45,738 bases of DNA from Collinsella aerofaciens (GTDB lineage: Bacteria; Actinomycetota; Coriobacteriia; Coriobacteriales; Coriobacteriaceae), in contig JAPJOH010000020.1 of NCBI GenBank assembly GCA_030826265.1, positions 1-45,738 on the forward strand, given 5' to 3'. Shown here piece after piece: positions 9,226 to 17,314 of the stretch. The notes beneath the pieces are model-generated. The model was given only the letters and a program-made list of their open reading frames with translations. It did not search any database and was not told the DNA's origin. The position numbers were made by a program, and so were the translations under genes. The stretch's first letter is position 1; every line of letters starts with the position of its first letter.

Positions 9226-9817
9226 TCAGGCTACCTGCTTCCTGGATGTAGCGCTCGATGAGCTTCTTCTGCTCGGCATCGTCCTCGAGTGCCTCGCCCA
9301 CGATCTTGGTGGCGACGGCAACGGACAGGTCGGCGATGGAGCTCGCGGCACCGGCGTAGATGGACTTGCGCTCGTCCTCGACGGTCGTATGGGCCTTGGC
9401 GATGATCTCCTCGGCCTCCTTGTGAGCAGCCTCGATGATACGGGCACGCTCGGACTCGGCGTCCTTACGGGCCTCGAGAACGATGTCGGCAGCCTGACGA
9501 CGGGCGTCGGTGACGATCGAGTCGGACTCAGCGCGCTTGGCGATAGCCTCCTGCTTGGTCTTCTCGGCCTCGTCGAGGCTCTCCTCGATCTTCTTGCCGC
9601 GCTCCTCCATGGTTTTCATGATGCCCGGCAGGGCGACCTTGGCCAGCACGATCCAGATAATCAGGAAGGCGATAAGCGCCGGGATGAACTCCGCCATCTT
9701 AGGGATGAGGATGTCCGCACCGGCGGCGCCGTCCTCGGCGAACGCGGAAACCGGCATGAGCAGCGCGGCCGCGGACGCGGAGAGTGCGATCGCGCTCTTC
9801 TGGGATGAAAGATTCAT
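9215..9817 (-). CDS. atpF: ATP synthase Fo subunit b
   Basis: The peripheral stalk b subunit has 200 residues. One membrane helix (about 43-62) leads into a long charged coiled coil (EERGKKIEESLDEAEKTKQE onward) that reaches F1. Before the anchor lies an extra hydrophobic N-terminus (residues 8-27) ending in PVSAFA, which resembles a cleavable signal peptide; most b subunits have only a few residues there. The ATG at 9817 has GGAG at good spacing, so this extension is probably translated. It lies between atpE and atpH as expected. Confidence 0.93.
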   Translation of the reverse strand: MNLSSQKSAIALSASAAALLMPVSAFAEDGAAGADILIPKMAEFIPALIAFLIIWIVLAKVALPGIMKTMEERGKKIEESLDEAEKTKQEAIAKRAESDSIVTDARRQAADIVLEARKDAESERARIIEAAHKEAEEIIAKAHTTVEDERKSIYAGAASSIADLSVAVATKIVGEALEDDAEQKKLIERYIQEAGSLNAD

Positions 9818-9832
9818 ACTTGACGCTCCGTG

Positions 9833-10027
9833 CTATTTAACGATCAGCGCGACAACGAAGCCGATCAGAGCCAGAGCCTCGCCGAAAGCGGAGCCCATGA
9901 TGAAGACGGTGAACACGCGGCCCTGGACCTCAGGCTGACGGGCCATAGCACCCGTAGCACCCAGAGCAGACAGGCCGATAGCAAGACCAGCGCCGATAAC
10001 ACCGAGACCGTAACCGATAACTCCCAC
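9833..10027 (-). CDS. atpE: ATP synthase Fo subunit c
   Basis: This rotor-ring proteolipid has two hydrophobic helices joined by the polar loop ARQPEVQGR. The ion-binding carboxylate is Glu50 in GSAFGEALALIG. The residue after it is Ala rather than the Ser/Thr of sodium-binding rings, which points to proton coupling, although this was not modelled. At 64 residues it is among the shorter c subunits (about 70-85 is common). Translation starts at a GTG with a strong AAAGGAGG box six bases before. Confidence 0.93.
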   Translation of the reverse strand: MGVIGYGLGVIGAGLAIGLSALGATGAMARQPEVQGRVFTVFIMGSAFGEALALIGFVVALIVK

Positions 10028-10151
10028 GATTCCTCCTTTGTCGTGCGTGTCTTATTTCACGCAGGATAACCTTTTTATAACTGCCGGGCTCCATGGGTAC
10101 GGGCACCGGCGGTTTAACGAATTGCCTTACCTTTAAGGCGCGAACGGAAGA

Positions 10152-10955
10152 TTACTCCTCCTCCGCGACCTCCTCTGCCTCGGAGACATACACGGCGGTA
10201 AGGACCGTGAAGACGTAAGCCTGGATGGCGCCGACCACAAGCTCGATCGCATAGATCAGGATGAGGATGGCAAGCCAGGCCAGCGAAGGCAGGGCGCCGA
10301 CGGCGTGGGCCGCGGAAACCTGCTGAAGCAGCGGCTGCATGAACATGCTCGCCATGATGGCGAACGAGCCCATGACCACGTGTCCTGCGAACATGTTGCA
10401 GAACAGACGGACGGCGAGCGTGATGAGACGCAGGAAGGTCGAGAATAGCTCGACAACCCACACGAGCACGTTCATCGGGAAGCTCACGCCCTGCGGGGCG
10501 AGGCTCTTGATGTAGCCGATCACGCCGTGAGCCTTGCATCCGTAGTAGATGAAGTACACGAAGGCGAAGATGGCGAGCGCGGCGGTGGAGCCGATTGCAC
10601 CGGTGCCGGGCTTCATTCCCGGGATCAGGCCGATCATGTTATTGATCAGGATGAACAGGAAAAGCGAGCACAGGAACGGGAAGTGCTTCTTCCAGTTCTC
10701 ACCCACGACGCCCTTGCCGATATCGTTCTCGACGTACTCGATGATGTACTCGAAACCGTTGACGAAGAAGCCCTTGGGAACCAGGGTCTGCTTCTTCTTG
10801 AACACGGCCAGGACGATCAGGAGCACGATCGTGGAGACGATCAGCCAAAACGAGTACTGCGTGATGCCGCAGCTCAGATCGCCCACGACAGGGGTGGAGC
10901 TGAACTCGCTGACCAGATGATTAATCTCATCAGGCAGCTTTTCAAAAATTTCCAC
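10152..10955 (-). CDS. atpB: ATP synthase Fo subunit a
   Basis: This is the stator subunit forming the two half-channels for protons. The 267-residue protein has five to six membrane helices. The essential arginine lies in LRLITLAVRLFCNMFAGH in the penultimate helix region. It starts at a GTG (10955) whose AAAGG box overlaps the stop of the upstream AtpI-like gene, so translation is probably coupled. About 120 bases separate it from atpE, with no clear structure in them. Confidence 0.95.
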   Translation of the reverse strand: MEIFEKLPDEINHLVSEFSSTPVVGDLSCGITQYSFWLIVSTIVLLIVLAVFKKKQTLVPKGFFVNGFEYIIEYVENDIGKGVVGENWKKHFPFLCSLFLFILINNMIGLIPGMKPGTGAIGSTAALAIFAFVYFIYYGCKAHGVIGYIKSLAPQGVSFPMNVLVWVVELFSTFLRLITLAVRLFCNMFAGHVVMGSFAIMASMFMQPLLQQVSAAHAVGALPSLAWLAILILIYAIELVVGAIQAYVFTVLTAVYVSEAEEVAEEE

Positions 10956-10958
10956 GAC

Positions 10959-11282
10959 TTACCTTTCGACCTCATGAGGATCTCGCAGCGCCTTGGCGAC
11001 GCGAACCGCGCAGGCGGCCATAAAGGCCACGAAGCCGATCGCCTCGCCCAGGAGGAACATGCGAAATGCCTCTCCGAACAACACAAACACAACCAAGGTA
11101 AAGACAAGCAACGCGATTGCCGAGACCGCGAGACTCACCATACCCTTGAGCATGTCCGCATTCTGCTTATCGTCAAGAACCGGCTTGAGCGTAAAGACAA
11201 AGGGAAGGAAGGCAATCGCGCCCGCGATGGCACCTGCAACGATAGCGAGCAGATCGGCTATCTGAAACACTGGCGTCCTCAC
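10959..11282 (-). CDS. AtpI-like small membrane protein heading the atp operon
   Basis: The protein of about 107 residues has three to four predicted membrane helices (roughly 8-32, 45-70 and 73-94) and no motif I recognise with certainty. Position immediately before atpB is that of AtpI, which helps assemble the c-ring or carries ions in other bacteria; that role is inferred here from position and topology only. GTG at 11282 has a ribosome-binding site very close to it. The GTG at 11270, with GAGG six bases upstream, is at least as likely and would give 103 residues. Confidence 0.7.
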   Translation of the reverse strand: MRTPVFQIADLLAIVAGAIAGAIAFLPFVFTLKPVLDDKQNADMLKGMVSLAVSAIALLVFTLVVFVLFGEAFRMFLLGEAIGFVAFMAACAVRVAKALRDPHEVER

Positions 11283-11332
11283 TTTCCTTTTTTATCGCCT
11301 CACAGGACAGTTCCCGCCAAACATTGGTGACT

Positions 11333-11360
11333 ATTGTACGAGCCAATCGCTAAAGTACAA
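11333..11360 (-). promoter_or_regulatory. Candidate promoter of the ATP synthase operon
   Basis: On the minus strand TTGTAC (11355-11360) and TACAAT (11333-11338) are 16 bp apart, about 50 bases before the first gene of the operon. This is a reasonable sigma-70 match in an AT-richer stretch. Confidence 0.5.
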
Positions 11361-11475
11361 CCGAAAAAGCATCGGTTAATACGCACCTGTTCGTTTTCTT
11401 AAGACCTTCTTTATGCCGCAGGTACGGTAATACGTTTTTCTCGAACCCTGCAGGGCAAAACGTCCGTTAACAGGA

Positions 11476-11510
11476 GTGCGCGCGGTCGTCTTTTGCTCGC
11501 CCGCGCGCAC
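11476..11510 (-). terminator. GC-rich hairpin downstream of upp
   Basis: Ten-base perfect arms (11476-11485 and 11501-11510) enclose a 15-base loop about 40 bases after the upp stop. There is no T run, so termination is only possible, not shown. Confidence 0.4.
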
Positions 11511-11552
11511 CATTTCTTCGTATTTTCGACGTTAGCCGGTATGGCCCAGAGA

Positions 11553-12200
11553 TTACAGCGTGCCGTAGATGCGGTCGCCGGCGTCTCCCAGGCCGGGAAC
11601 GATGTAGGCAGCTTCGTTGAGATGGTCGTCGATGGCGCAAGTATAGATATGCACATCGGGATCCTTCTCAGTCAGCGACTTGAGGCCCTCGGGGGCCGCG
11701 ACGATGCACAGCATGCGGATGTCCTTGACACCGCGCTCGCGCAGGTAGCTGATGGCCATCTCGGCCGAACCGCCCGTGGCGAGCATGGGGTCGACGACCA
11801 GGCAGATGCGCTGGTCGATATCCTTGGGCATCTTGCAATAATACTCATGCGGCTCGTGGGTAACCTCGTCGCGCTCCATGCCGATGTGGCCCACGCGAGC
11901 GGAGGGCGCCAGGTCGAGGATGCCGTCGACCATGCCAAGGCCCGCACGCAGGATGGGCACGATGGCGAGTTTCTTGCCGGCAAGCTGTTTGAACGTGGCG
12001 GTAGTGATGGGGGTCTCGACCTCGACGTCTTCCATGGGCAGGTCGCGCATGGCCTCGTAGCCGTCAAAAAGCGCGAGTTCGCGCACGAGCTGGCGGAACT
12101 GGTTGGTGCCGGTGTTTTTGTCGCGCAGGATCGACAGCTTGTGCTGGACGAGCGGGTGGTCGACAAGCGTCACACGGGACGCGTCGTAGGTGACGGTCAT
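11553..12200 (-). CDS. upp: Uracil phosphoribosyltransferase
   Basis: Upp converts uracil and PRPP to UMP in pyrimidine salvage. The 215-residue protein shows the PRPP-binding loop DPMLATGGS (residues 137-145), the uracil-binding C-terminus with GDAGDRIYGT, and ILRAGLGM. The ATG at 12200 follows GAAAGGGG by about nine bases; an in-frame extension to 12260 lacks a site and was rejected. It appears to be transcribed alone, with about 120 bp on its upstream side before the glpK stop. Confidence 0.97.
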   Translation of the reverse strand: MTVTYDASRVTLVDHPLVQHKLSILRDKNTGTNQFRQLVRELALFDGYEAMRDLPMEDVEVETPITTATFKQLAGKKLAIVPILRAGLGMVDGILDLAPSARVGHIGMERDEVTHEPHEYYCKMPKDIDQRICLVVDPMLATGGSAEMAISYLRERGVKDIRMLCIVAAPEGLKSLTEKDPDVHIYTCAIDDHLNEAAYIVPGLGDAGDRIYGTL

Positions 12201-12323
12201 GGGTTGATTGCCCCTTTCGTTGCGGCCGCAAAACGGCCTTGCTGACAAGGCGCGAAGCAATGTTGCCGCCGCACGCCATGCATTAGTTTAGCGGTTTGTT
12301 ATATCGAGCAGCCCATCACAGCC

Positions 12324-13865
12324 CTACTGTGCGGTGCTGAGCGAGCGCCTGACTGCATCACGCCAGCCCGCAAGGTTTTGCTCGCGGCGCTCGGCGGACA
12401 TGTGGGGAAGGAAGGTCCTAACGATCTGGGCATTTTGCTCCAGTTCTTCCAGGTCTTCCCAATAGCCGACGGCAAGACCCGCCAAGTACGCGGCACCGAT
12501 TGCCGTGGTCTCCACCGTCTCGCATTGCAGCACGGGGATATCCAGCAGGTCGGCCTGGAATTGCATGATGAACTCGTTGCGCGAGGCACCGCCATCGACA
12601 GACAGGCGCTCAATCGAAAGCCCCACGTCCTGCTCCATGGCGCGCAGCACGTCGTAGCTCTGATATGCCATGGATTCGCAGGCGGCACGTACGACGGTCG
12701 CACGGCTCGAGGCGCCGGTCAGACCGCACACGATACCGCGAGCATGCGGGTCCCACCAGGGAGCACCCAAACCCGCAAAGGCGGGAACGAAGTAGCAGCC
12801 CTCGTTGTCGCTAATCGAAGCGGCGAGTTGTGCCGACTCGCTCACGCTCGAGATGATGCCCATGTTGTTGCGAAGCCAGTTCATCGTTGAGCCGGCGGCA
12901 AAAATAGAGCCCTCGAGCGCATAGCTGACTTTGCCGTCCGCAGCGATACCGATGGTGGAGACCAGGCCATTCTTGGATTCGACGATCTCGTCGCCGGTGT
13001 TCATGAGCATAAAGCAGCCCGTGCCATAGGTGTTTTTGGTCTGGCCAGGATGGAAGCAGCAGTGGCCGAACAGCGACGCCTGCTGATCGCCCGCCACGCC
13101 CATGATGGGTGGCATGTTGGTCATGATGTCGCTCGCGACGCGGCCGTAGTCGCCCGAGCTCCAACGAACCTCGGGCATCATGGAACGCGGGATGTCGAAA
13201 AGTGCCAGCAGATCGTCGTCCCAATCGAGCGCATGGATATTAAAGAGCGCGGTGCGGCTGGCATTGGTGTAGTCGGTGGCAAAGACCTGACCGCCGGTGA
13301 GGTTGTAGATGAGCCAGGTGTCGATGGTGCCGAACATGAGGTCGCCCGCCGCCGCGCTCTCACGCGCACCGTCGACGTTATCGAGAATCCACTGCACCTT
13401 GGAGGCCGAGAAATACGGGTCGAGCGTAAGCCCCGTGCGGGAGCGCACCAGCTCTTCTGCGCCCTGCTCGACCAGCTCGTCGATCAGAGGGGCGGTGCGA
13501 CGGCATTGCCACACGATGGCGTTATAGATGGGTTGGCCGCTTATGCGATCCCACACCACCGTGGTCTCGCGCTGGTTGGAGATACCGATGGCGGCAATGC
13601 GGTCAGAATGGATGCCGCTCTTAAACTGAACCTCCATCATCACGCCGATCTGGCTGGCAAGCGCCTCCGTGGGATCCTGCTCCACCCAGCCGGGGCGCGG
13701 GAAGCTGGTTTTGACGCTACGACGCGCCTGGGCGACGATGCAGCCGTACTCGTCGACGATGGTCGCAAGTACCGAGGTGGTGCCGCAGTCGAGCGCCATG
13801 ATGTAGGAACCGCCAAAGTTAAACGAGGCATCTTCCATGCCCAGGCTGCCCAGATTCAACGACAT
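12324..13865 (-). CDS. glpK: Glycerol kinase
   Basis: GlpK phosphorylates glycerol to sn-glycerol 3-phosphate. The 513-residue FGGY-family protein begins its catalytic domain near residue 22 with MALDCGTTSVLA (phosphate 1 region) and contains SNQRETTVVWDR and, in the C-terminal domain, SVDGGASRNEFIMQ. About 20 extra N-terminal residues precede the domain; the ATG at 13865 has AAAGGTG nine bases upstream, so they are probably real. It follows the Sua5/YrdC gene after 13 bp and is probably co-transcribed. No glycerol facilitator or glycerol-3-phosphate dehydrogenase lies nearby. Confidence 0.95.
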   Translation of the reverse strand: MSLNLGSLGMEDASFNFGGSYIMALDCGTTSVLATIVDEYGCIVAQARRSVKTSFPRPGWVEQDPTEALASQIGVMMEVQFKSGIHSDRIAAIGISNQRETTVVWDRISGQPIYNAIVWQCRRTAPLIDELVEQGAEELVRSRTGLTLDPYFSASKVQWILDNVDGARESAAAGDLMFGTIDTWLIYNLTGGQVFATDYTNASRTALFNIHALDWDDDLLALFDIPRSMMPEVRWSSGDYGRVASDIMTNMPPIMGVAGDQQASLFGHCCFHPGQTKNTYGTGCFMLMNTGDEIVESKNGLVSTIGIAADGKVSYALEGSIFAAGSTMNWLRNNMGIISSVSESAQLAASISDNEGCYFVPAFAGLGAPWWDPHARGIVCGLTGASSRATVVRAACESMAYQSYDVLRAMEQDVGLSIERLSVDGGASRNEFIMQFQADLLDIPVLQCETVETTAIGAAYLAGLAVGYWEDLEELEQNAQIVRTFLPHMSAERREQNLAGWRDAVRRSLSTAQ

Positions 13866-13878
13866 CGCTTACACCTTT

Positions 13879-14622
13879 CTATTGCATCGGGTCGGACAGG
13901 ACCCGTTCGATCTCTGATGCGGGAAGTGCGCCTTGGCGCAGGATCTGGAGCCCGCCGTGCTGGAACGACACGATGGTCGAGGCGTCGCGACACGGGGTCT
14001 CGCCGGCGTCGACGGCAACATCGACCCCCTCCAGGATGCGACCTTCGACGGCGGCAAAGCTTGCCGGCGAGGGCGCGCCGTGTGTGTTGGCGCTCGTGCA
14101 GGCAAGGGGACTGCCGCAGGCGCGGATGAGCGCTTGGACCACGGGAGAGGCCGAAGCGCGCAGGGCCACGGTGTCGTCGGCAGCACGCATAAAGGTCGGC
14201 ACGCAGGGAGCCGCCTTGACCACGATAGTCAGGGCTCCCGGCCAGCATCGTCGCGCAAGTACGCGGGCATCTTCCGGGATATCCACGCCATAGCGGTCGA
14301 GCGCCTCGACGCCATCGACCAGCCAGGCGACCGTTTGGGTGAGCTTGCGCTGCTTGAGGGTAAAGATGCGGCGGTAGCCAGTACCAAGCGCAGGGACCGC
14401 GGCGCCGTTAACGGTGGCATGCGGATCGCGCGGCCACGATGGGAATTCGCCTGTATCTTGGGGCACGGCGTCCGAGAAGGCGTTGAGCGCCACGGCGACA
14501 CCGTAGACCGTCTCGGTCGGGATCAGCGCCAGGCCGCCGCGGCCGAGCACCTCGGCCGCGCGCTCGACGGCAAGCCGATGCGGCTCGCGCGTTCCCTCAT
14601 ATACCCGATAGACCGTCTGCAT
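13879..14622 (-). CDS. Sua5/YciO/YrdC-family L-threonylcarbamoyladenylate synthase
   Basis: Enzymes of this family make threonylcarbamoyl-AMP from threonine, bicarbonate and ATP for the tRNA t6A modification. The 247-residue protein has the YrdC fold with IPTETVYGVA, KQRKLTQT (the conserved K-R pair), WPGALTIVVK, and ALRASASP with the SAN motif in CTSANTHGAPSP. Residues 47-80 hold an insertion typical of longer Sua5-like proteins. No separate C-terminal Sua5 domain is evident, so the architecture is TsaC-like. The remaining t6A genes are not in this window. Confidence 0.88.
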   Translation of the reverse strand: MQTVYRVYEGTREPHRLAVERAAEVLGRGGLALIPTETVYGVAVALNAFSDAVPQDTGEFPSWPRDPHATVNGAAVPALGTGYRRIFTLKQRKLTQTVAWLVDGVEALDRYGVDIPEDARVLARRCWPGALTIVVKAAPCVPTFMRAADDTVALRASASPVVQALIRACGSPLACTSANTHGAPSPASFAAVEGRILEGVDVAVDAGETPCRDASTIVSFQHGGLQILRQGALPASEIERVLSDPMQ

Positions 14623-14756
14623 GTGTATGCCAGCCCCTTACGCTCTGGTGCAAGTTTGTTTACTGTGGGGCATTCTCGCACGAAATGTTCAACCTATTTG
14701 CCCAGAGCGCATGTTGGTTTGGTGAGCGGCTCTAGTAGTCGGTGAAAGTGAGGGGG

Positions 14757-15203
14757 TTATTGGACGGCTACAAACTTCTTTGGTCTTCCGGCGTGGCGTT
14801 TTTGGGCGGCGTAGCGCTCGATGCTGTCTATCGTTATCATCCGACGGCCGTCGACGAGTTCAACATCGAGCTTTCCGGCTTTGACCAGCGCGGTAATCCG
14901 CGGAGCGGAGACTTTGAGGTCCAGCGCTGCGTCTTTAAATGTTCGGCACGCCGCTTCCCGAGCGTCCTCGTGGTCGATTTCGACTGAAAGGGCCACGACC
15001 TCGGCCGAGTGTTCGTACCCTGCCGGAGTCAAACCGTTGTTGAGGTCGTCGGCCAAAAACGCCATCAGCGCCTCGGTGGCATGGGCAATCGCTTCTTCGC
15101 GTGTATCGCCATCGGCAAAAGCGCCGGGAATCTGCGGGAAGCTGGCGCAGTAACCGTCGTCTTCTTTTATGAGAACGCAGTCATAGGTAAATCGCTGCCT
15201 CAT
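14757..15203 (-). CDS. hicB: HicB-family antitoxin
   Basis: The 148-residue protein begins with the HicB fold, a partial RNase-H-like domain (TYDCVLIKEDDGYCASFPQIPGAFADGDTREEAI), followed by helices and a C-terminal part with SAPRITALVKAGKLDVEL and YAAQKRHAGRPKKF that may bind DNA. HicB neutralises HicA and usually represses its own promoter. The ATG at 15203 has GGAGG seven bases upstream and lies 11 bases after the hicA stop, the usual toxin-first order. Confidence 0.88.
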   Translation of the reverse strand: MRQRFTYDCVLIKEDDGYCASFPQIPGAFADGDTREEAIAHATEALMAFLADDLNNGLTPAGYEHSAEVVALSVEIDHEDAREAACRTFKDAALDLKVSAPRITALVKAGKLDVELVDGRRMITIDSIERYAAQKRHAGRPKKFVAVQ

Positions 15204-15214
15204 TTTGCCTCCAA

Positions 15215-15400
15215 CTACCATCCAGTTTGGCGACGAATACTTGCCCACGTGCCCTTCTTTGGTCGATCACCACCAGAGCCGTTCACGGTGACAACACGGT
15301 CACCAGAAACATACTTAGCATGACTACCGACTTGCGCGACCTTCACGAATCCATCGTGCTTGAGTAGGGCAATGATTTCCCGAAAGGTAGGAGGTTGCAT
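15215..15400 (-). CDS. hicA: HicA-family mRNA interferase toxin
   Basis: This 61-residue protein has the double-stranded-RNA-binding-like fold of HicA with the catalytic histidine in VGSHAKY (His27) and a preceding helix (FREIIALLKHDGF). Such toxins cleave mRNA when released from HicB. The chain is complete. It is the first gene of a two-gene operon behind an AT-rich promoter with a palindrome. Confidence 0.88.
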   Translation of the reverse strand: MQPPTFREIIALLKHDGFVKVAQVGSHAKYVSGDRVVTVNGSGGDRPKKGTWASIRRQTGW

Positions 15401-15425
15401 GGGCCGACCTCTTTCAGCCGTCCTA

Positions 15426-15454
15426 ATTATAAACTATTTTATAATTTTTGCTAA
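15426..15454 (-). promoter_or_regulatory. hicAB promoter with palindromic operator
   Basis: On the minus strand TTAGCA (15449-15454) and a perfect TATAAT (15426-15431) are 17 bp apart. The perfect palindrome ATTATAAA-CTAT-TTTATAAT (15426-15445) covers the -10 box and part of the spacer, which is where a self-repressing HicB would be expected to bind. The box is in one of the most AT-rich spots of the window. Confidence 0.6.
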
Positions 15455-15468
15455 CCAGTTAATAAATA

Positions 15469-16719
15469 TTACTGGCGCTGTTTGGGCTCGGTGACGATGG
15501 CTCGAACGATGCGGGGACGATCGGTGAGATCGTGAACGATACGCACGTCCGAAAGGCCTGCCTGGCGGCAGAGCTCGGCGGCGGCGTCGAGGGCACCCTC
15601 GTAGAGCTCGCAGGCAAACAGGCCGCCGGCGCGCAGCATGTAAGGCGCCGCATTGAGCAGGCGGCGGAAGATATCGAGGCCGTCGGCGCCGCCCTCAAGC
15701 GCCAGGTCGGGCTCGAAGTCCTTGACCTCGTGCGGCAGTGAGCGCATGACGTCGGTCGGAATGTAGGGCGGATTGGAGACAAGCACGTCGAAGGTGCCCC
15801 ACTCGTCGTGGGGAATGGAACTCACCAGGTTGGTGAGGCTAAAGGCAACCTCATCTGCCGTGAGGCCGAGGGCGTCGCGGTTTTTGGTGGCCAGATCGAT
15901 GGCGCGCGGCTCGATATCGGTGGCGGTGCAGGTAACGTGGCCGCGACGCTCCCAGGCAAGGGAGAGCGAGATGCAGCCCGTGCCGCAGCCGACCTCGAGA
16001 ACGCGGGCAGTGCGGGGCTCGGCTGGAGCAGGCGCAGCGGCATCCTGAGCTGAAGCCGTCTCCTGGCCGGCACCCTCGATGGCGATGCCGTATTCGTCGA
16101 GCTCGGACTCGGCGGCTTCCGCGGCTTCGGCTTCTGCTGCCTGCGCGGCGGCTTCCTCGGCCTCGCGGTCGGCCAGCTCCTCGGCATAGGCACGGCTGCC
16201 GAGCACGTCGCTACCCAGCGCAGCCTCATCGGCGGCCGTCAGGTTGGCGGCACGGCGCTCGGCGGTCGCGCGTTCGTCTGCCAGCGCGGCCTCAGCCTTG
16301 CGAGCCTGCTCGACCTCATCGTTCCAAGGCAGCTCAACACGCTGACGGGCAGCAGCCTCGGGGCTCAGCACCTCGGCATCCAGATAATTGAGGACTTCCT
16401 CGACGAGCATCTCGGTCTCGGGACGCGGAATGAGCACGCCGGGGGCGCACGTGACGTCGATCATGCGAAACTGCGTGCTGCCGGTGATGTACTGCAGCGG
16501 TTCACCTTTAGCGCGACGAACAACGGCCGCGTGCATGGTCTCGAGCTGAGCCGCGTTAAGCGTCTCGTCCATGCGCATATATAAGTCGATGCGTGCCAAA
16601 CCCGTGGCAGCGCAGAGCAGCCACTCGGCAGAAAGACGGGGGTGCTCCTCGCCGCGCTCGGCCAGGTACTCCTTGGTCCACTCGAGACAACGCTTGATGG
16701 TCCAAATCTCGTTTGCCAT
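15469..16719 (-). CDS. prmC: Release factor glutamine methyltransferase with a long insertion
   Basis: PrmC methylates the Gln of the GGQ motif in release factors. The 416-residue protein has the N-terminal helical domain (1-110), then the SAM-dependent methyltransferase domain with LEVGCGTGCISL (241-252) and the catalytic NPPY (316-319). Normal PrmC proteins have about 280-290 residues. The surplus is one Ala/Glu-rich, low-complexity insertion at about 117-236, exactly at the domain boundary. The ATG at 16719 follows GAGGGGAGGG; the upstream extension to 16794 was rejected. The substrate gene prfA lies upstream but is separated by about 600 bp with a repeat. Confidence 0.93.
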   Translation of the reverse strand: MANEIWTIKRCLEWTKEYLAERGEEHPRLSAEWLLCAATGLARIDLYMRMDETLNAAQLETMHAAVVRRAKGEPLQYITGSTQFRMIDVTCAPGVLIPRPETEMLVEEVLNYLDAEVLSPEAAARQRVELPWNDEVEQARKAEAALADERATAERRAANLTAADEAALGSDVLGSRAYAEELADREAEEAAAQAAEAEAAEAAESELDEYGIAIEGAGQETASAQDAAAPAPAEPRTARVLEVGCGTGCISLSLAWERRGHVTCTATDIEPRAIDLATKNRDALGLTADEVAFSLTNLVSSIPHDEWGTFDVLVSNPPYIPTDVMRSLPHEVKDFEPDLALEGGADGLDIFRRLLNAAPYMLRAGGLFACELYEGALDAAAELCRQAGLSDVRIVHDLTDRPRIVRAIVTEPKQRQ

Positions 16720-17110
16720 GGGGCCCTCCCCTCTTAAGCGCCGGGCGGCGCGCGAATGTCGGAGCAGATTGTACGCGAGGGTGGCACGCGGCAAGGGACG
16801 ATTGGAAGCGATTATCGAGAATCAGCCCAGAATTTTGCTTGGATCGCAATCGAAGTGTTCATTCGTCGACGTCTAAACCTGCATCCGTCAAGCTTTTGGC
16901 AAGGTTGCCCCAAAACTGACCAATATCTAACCAACAACTTGCCACATCGCTTGACACGCAACGCGTCAAAAAGGGCCCCACGACTTCTTGGACGATTTTT
17001 CGAGCAATATTTTCAATTGCAGATGCATGCCATTGATTACTTTCAGCAGGTAGACAGCTTAAAGGTTATCAAAGCCGTTTGAATAACATCTCAAAGCAAT
17101 GTGCCCAACC
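16720..17110. other. Gene-free stretch between prmC and the prfA-side repeat
   Basis: No convincing coding region is seen. On the minus strand TTGCCG (16789-16794) and TACAAT (16768-16773), 15 bp apart, could be a weak prmC promoter. TTGACACGCAACGCGTCAA near 16950-16970 is an imperfect 19-bp palindrome. The stretch is more AT-rich than the flanking genes and may be decayed sequence. Confidence 0.35.
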
Positions 17111-17314
17111 TAGTCATTTAAGAACGTCCCCAATGACTACATCTAAGGCGCCGCAGGTTGAGCATAAGTCAGCGAAAACGCCCCTAAGCGAGCAAGGTGA
17201 CGTGAAAGAGGAGGGAAGCGTACTTCGGTACGCGACCGACGATTGAACGTCAGATTGCCGCTTAGGGGCGTTTGCAGCGTCGAGCAGTTACGCGGTTTGG
17301 TAAAACCGCGTAAC
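17111..17314. repeat. Structured intergenic repeat, copy B
   Basis: The left module is TAGTCATT (17111-17118) facing AATGACTA (17132-17139) around AAGAACGTCCCC. The main fold has a perfect 15-bp outer helix (17176-17190 with 17259-17273), the conserved blocks GCGAGCAAGGTG..TGAAA (17188-17207) and TTGAA..CAGATTGCC (17243-17259) joined through GACGT/ACGTC, and an apical hairpin GCGTAC-TTCG-GTACGC (17218-17233). The last part is the 12-bp hairpin 17287-17314 with loop GGTA, identical in core to copy A, directly beside the prfA stop codon. It also holds CAGCGAAA (17170-17177), a match to the IS target. Confidence 0.85.

Noticed and set aside
16756..17082. A 108-codon plus-strand frame in the prmC-prfA gap
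   Set aside because: No motif and no convincing ribosome-binding site; it starts over the prmC promoter region. The gap is better described as non-coding.
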